DNA from: Thiothrix nivea DSM 5205
Lineage (GTDB): Bacteria > Pseudomonadota > Gammaproteobacteria > Thiotrichales > Thiotrichaceae
Reading direction: 5' to 3'
Assembly: GCF_000260135.1 (NCBI RefSeq)
Contig: NZ_JH651384.1
Coordinates: 3,314,001 to 3,378,000, forward strand
Length of the DNA: 64,000 nucleotides
The notes below the pieces were generated by a model that worked only from the letters and a program-made list of their open reading frames with translations, made no database searches and had not been told where the DNA came from. A program made the translations under genes and the position numbers. Positions 62,068-64,000 of the stretch are shown in pieces (position 1 is the stretch's first letter; each line of letters opens with the position of its first letter).

Positions 62068-63759
62068 ATGATAGGGCTAAGGCTGAGTGTGGCGATAAGT
62101 TTGGCTTTGTTGGCAGGTGCAGTGTGCGCCGAAACAAAAGATGTCAATCTGGTGCAGGAAACCCAGCAGTTTGAGCAGGGCAGCAAGGTTGCCATTGTGG
62201 TTGGGGTGAAAAGTTATGATCAGCGATTGAATGGTTTCCGCCCACTGGATTATGCTGGGGAAGATGCCAAACAGGTGGCGGCAGTCCTGAAGAACCTTGG
62301 CTATCAGGTGGAGTTGCTGGTGGATGGTCAGGCCAGCCCGAATGTGATCCTCAACCGGATTCGGCAGAAAGGCAAATTACCGGGTATCCAGAACGGCACG
62401 ATGCTGTTTTACTTTTCGGGGCATGGGTTTGCGGTTGGTCATGACAACTATCTGGCGGCATGGGATTCGGTTGCCGAGGATTTGCAGGATTCCGGTTTGG
62501 GGATTTCCAAAGTGGTGGATGCCATCCGCAGTACGCAAGTGCGTCGGGCGGTGTTGCTGGTTGACGCCTGCCGCAATGACCCGCGTCCGGGCAGGAAAGG
62601 TGGCAGCGATAGCTACATGGATGTTGATACCGGTGAGGGCGTGCAGATTTTCTATTCCACCCGATTTGGGGATGTGAGTTGGGAAAATGACGCCTTCAAG
62701 CATGGGGTGTTCAGCTATTTCCTGATGCAAGGGCTGTCAGGGCAGGGGGCGCAAAACGGCCTTGTCACTTTTAATAGCCTCGCCAATTACGTGGAAGGTG
62801 AAGTGTCCAGGTGGACAGACAGCAACATGAGCCAGACCCAGCAGCCGTTCCGGCGTAGTGATGGTGACTTTTATGGTGATTTCGTGCTGGCGCGTTTGGG
62901 TGAGACTGTAAAATCTCCAGTTATTGAGATAAATGAAGAAGTTCATGTGGAGAAGCAACAATCTAATGAACGTAGTATTTACGACAATGCTTTTGCGACC
63001 TTGCTACAAGAGCCGAAAGAAGCTATACCAGAATTTCGTAGTTTCTTGGAAAAATTCCCCAAGAGTTCGCTTGCTGCCAGTGCTCACTATTGGATAGGAG
63101 AAGCTTTATATGCGGAAAAGGACTTTCAGAGTGCCATACAGGAGTTTTTGATTGTCCTCAAAGATTACAAAGATAGTGATAAAGCTGCCGATGCAGCCCT
63201 AAAGATGGGGTACAGTTTTTATGAGTTGAAGGACTGGGATAAGGCCAGAAAGACCTTAGAAGATGTTCAACGATTTTTTCCAGAAAATAAAGAGGTTGTT
63301 GCGTTGGCAGGGGAAAAGCTTGCTAAAATAAAAAACTTGTCACCAGATTCTGGAAAAAAGAGTAAAGGCTTATCAGATCGCGCTTTATATGATGATGCTT
63401 TTGCGACCTTGCTACAAGAGCCGAAAGAAGCTATACCAGAATTTCGTAATTTCTTGGAAAAATTCCCCAAGAGTTCGCTTGCTGCCAGTGCTCACTATTG
63501 GATAGGAGAAGCTTTATATGCGGAAAAGGACTTTCAGAGTGCCATACAGGAGTTTTTGATTGTTCTCAAAGATTACAAAGATAGTGATAAAGCTGCCGAT
63601 GCAGCCCTAAAGATGGGGTACAGTTTTTATGAGTTGAAGGACTGGGATGAGGCCAGAAAGACCTTAGAAGATGTTCAACGATTTTTCCCTGAGAATAAAG
63701 AGGTCATTAAATTGGCAAAGGAAAAACTCCAAATAATAACAGAGCAAAGCAAGAAATAG
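62068..63759 (+). CDS. Secreted caspase-like peptidase with two CpoB/YbgF-like TPR modules
   Basis: 563 residues. A signal peptide ends AVCA (residue 21), then KDVNLVQETQQFEQG. The caspase-like domain (about residues 35-285) has FYFSGHGF with His119 and LLVDACRNDP with Cys168. Two TPR modules follow (about 305-405 and 441-540), each YWIGEALYAEKDFQSAIQEF and AALKMGYSFYELKDW, the pattern of CpoB/YbgF of the Tol-Pal system. The modules are nearly identical in DNA (period 408 bp). It is an intact paralog of the interrupted gene upstream, 30 bp away. Confidence 0.85.
   Translation: MIGLRLSVAISLALLAGAVCAETKDVNLVQETQQFEQGSKVAIVVGVKSYDQRLNGFRPLDYAGEDAKQVAAVLKNLGYQVELLVDGQASPNVILNRIRQKGKLPGIQNGTMLFYFSGHGFAVGHDNYLAAWDSVAEDLQDSGLGISKVVDAIRSTQVRRAVLLVDACRNDPRPGRKGGSDSYMDVDTGEGVQIFYSTRFGDVSWENDAFKHGVFSYFLMQGLSGQGAQNGLVTFNSLANYVEGEVSRWTDSNMSQTQQPFRRSDGDFYGDFVLARLGETVKSPVIEINEEVHVEKQQSNERSIYDNAFATLLQEPKEAIPEFRSFLEKFPKSSLAASAHYWIGEALYAEKDFQSAIQEFLIVLKDYKDSDKAADAALKMGYSFYELKDWDKARKTLEDVQRFFPENKEVVALAGEKLAKIKNLSPDSGKKSKGLSDRALYDDAFATLLQEPKEAIPEFRNFLEKFPKSSLAASAHYWIGEALYAEKDFQSAIQEFLIVLKDYKDSDKAADAALKMGYSFYELKDWDEARKTLEDVQRFFPENKEVIKLAKEKLQIITEQSKK
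62987..63278 (+). repeat. TPR-module direct repeat, copy 1
   Basis: A 292-bp segment encoding one CpoB-like TPR module. It differs from copy 2 at only about three positions seen by eye (near the codons for Ser/Asn, Val and Lys/Glu), implying a very recent duplication or gene conversion. Confidence 0.9.
63395..63686 (+). repeat. TPR-module direct repeat, copy 2
   Basis: Second copy, exactly 408 bp (136 codons) after the first. The 116 bp between the copies encode a linker of lower similarity with SPDSGKKSKG. The in-frame period means copies can be gained or lost without disrupting the protein. Confidence 0.9.
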
Positions 63760-63761
63760 GG

Positions 63762-64000
63762 GTAGGTGCTCAATTTCTACAATGGACAGATGGTTGGATT
63801 GACTACCGCGAAGCCCTGCCACTGGAAGATTTTGACCGCTATTCGCGCTTGCGGGATTTGCGCCGCGAACTGGCCGAAGCTGATGGAGTGCCCGTTTATA
63901 CGGTATTTTCCAACGCGCAACTGGCCAAAATGGTGACGGAGCGGGTCAATACCGCCGCCGCCCTGGCAGGGATTGACAGGGTGGGCGACGCCAAGCTGGA
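63762..64000 (+). CDS. HRDC-domain protein, start unclear, runs off the window
   Basis: The frame encodes GWIDYREALPLEDFDRYS and then RDLRRELAEADGVPVYTVFS with AGIDRVGDAKLE, a clear HRDC nucleic-acid-binding domain as in RecQ and RNase D. The frame is open from 63711 (after TAA at 63708-63710), but no ATG, GTG or TTG occurs in it before the domain. The ATG at 63782 is in another frame and stops after six codons. It may be the tail of a rearranged gene, a frameshifted gene, or use a rare start. HRDC genes of this small type occur as accessory genes of diversity-generating retroelements. Confidence 0.55.

Noticed and set aside
62987-63686. Template/variable repeat pair of a retroelement
   Set aside because: The differences between the two copies are few and not concentrated at adenines, and both copies are coding TPR modules.
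63782-63805. ATG at 63782 as the start of the HRDC gene
   Set aside because: It is in another frame and reaches TGA after six codons, although its product RWLD resembles the in-frame GWID; a frameshift or rearrangement is possible but not shown.

Overview
The window looks like chromosomal DNA from a gammaproteobacterium. The order tRNA-Tyr/Gly/Thr, tufB, tRNA-Trp, secE, nusG, rplKAJL, rpoBC, followed by str, S10, spc and alpha genes, is the classical gammaproteobacterial arrangement, and an L10-type leader precedes rplJ. A filamentous sulfur-oxidiser of the Thiothrix/Thiotrichales type would fit the mix of DUF302/cytochrome c genes, transposases and caspase-like genes, but that is inference and no rRNA is present to settle it.

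Layout. 1-2174: end of tamB and a convergent UDP-glucose dehydrogenase. 2315-33995: an almost unbroken translation/transcription block of four tRNAs, two tuf copies with identical products, secE-nusG, rplKAJL, rpoBC, rpsLG-fusA-tuf-rpsJ, then rplC to rplQ including secY and rpoA. 34073-45353: housekeeping genes: a small membrane protein, bioB, mnmG-rsmG-parA-parB, rpsT, coaE, zapD, a DUF2914 protein, then xseB-ispA-dxs. 45429-48572: a DoxX-like membrane protein and a cluster of a diheme cytochrome c fused to DUF302 plus two secreted DUF302 proteins, preceded by an FNR/CRP-type box. 48587-52770: a 674-residue protein made almost wholly of unbroken heptads, rpoH behind a perfect CIRCE element, two paralogous 31-residue membrane peptides, and an HNH protein.

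52840-64000 is accessory. It holds a Tae4-type amidase effector with a lipoprotein that is probably its immunity partner, a SPOR protein, a GNAT enzyme, an insertion sequence (19-bp perfect ends, 5-bp duplication) that supplies the first base of the next gene's ATG, a Uma2/DUF4926 pair, and then a candidate envelope conflict locus. That locus consists of a secreted DUF4384-like protein, a convergent TIR-membrane-DUF4384-like protein, a secreted caspase-LysM protein split by an ISL3-family element (8-bp duplication), a secreted caspase fused to two near-identical CpoB/YbgF-like TPR modules, and an HRDC-domain frame running off the end. The caspases and the DUF4384-like protein share the short string KDVNLV. 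The combination of TIR, caspase, envelope-binding domains and HRDC is the best candidate here for an undescribed system.
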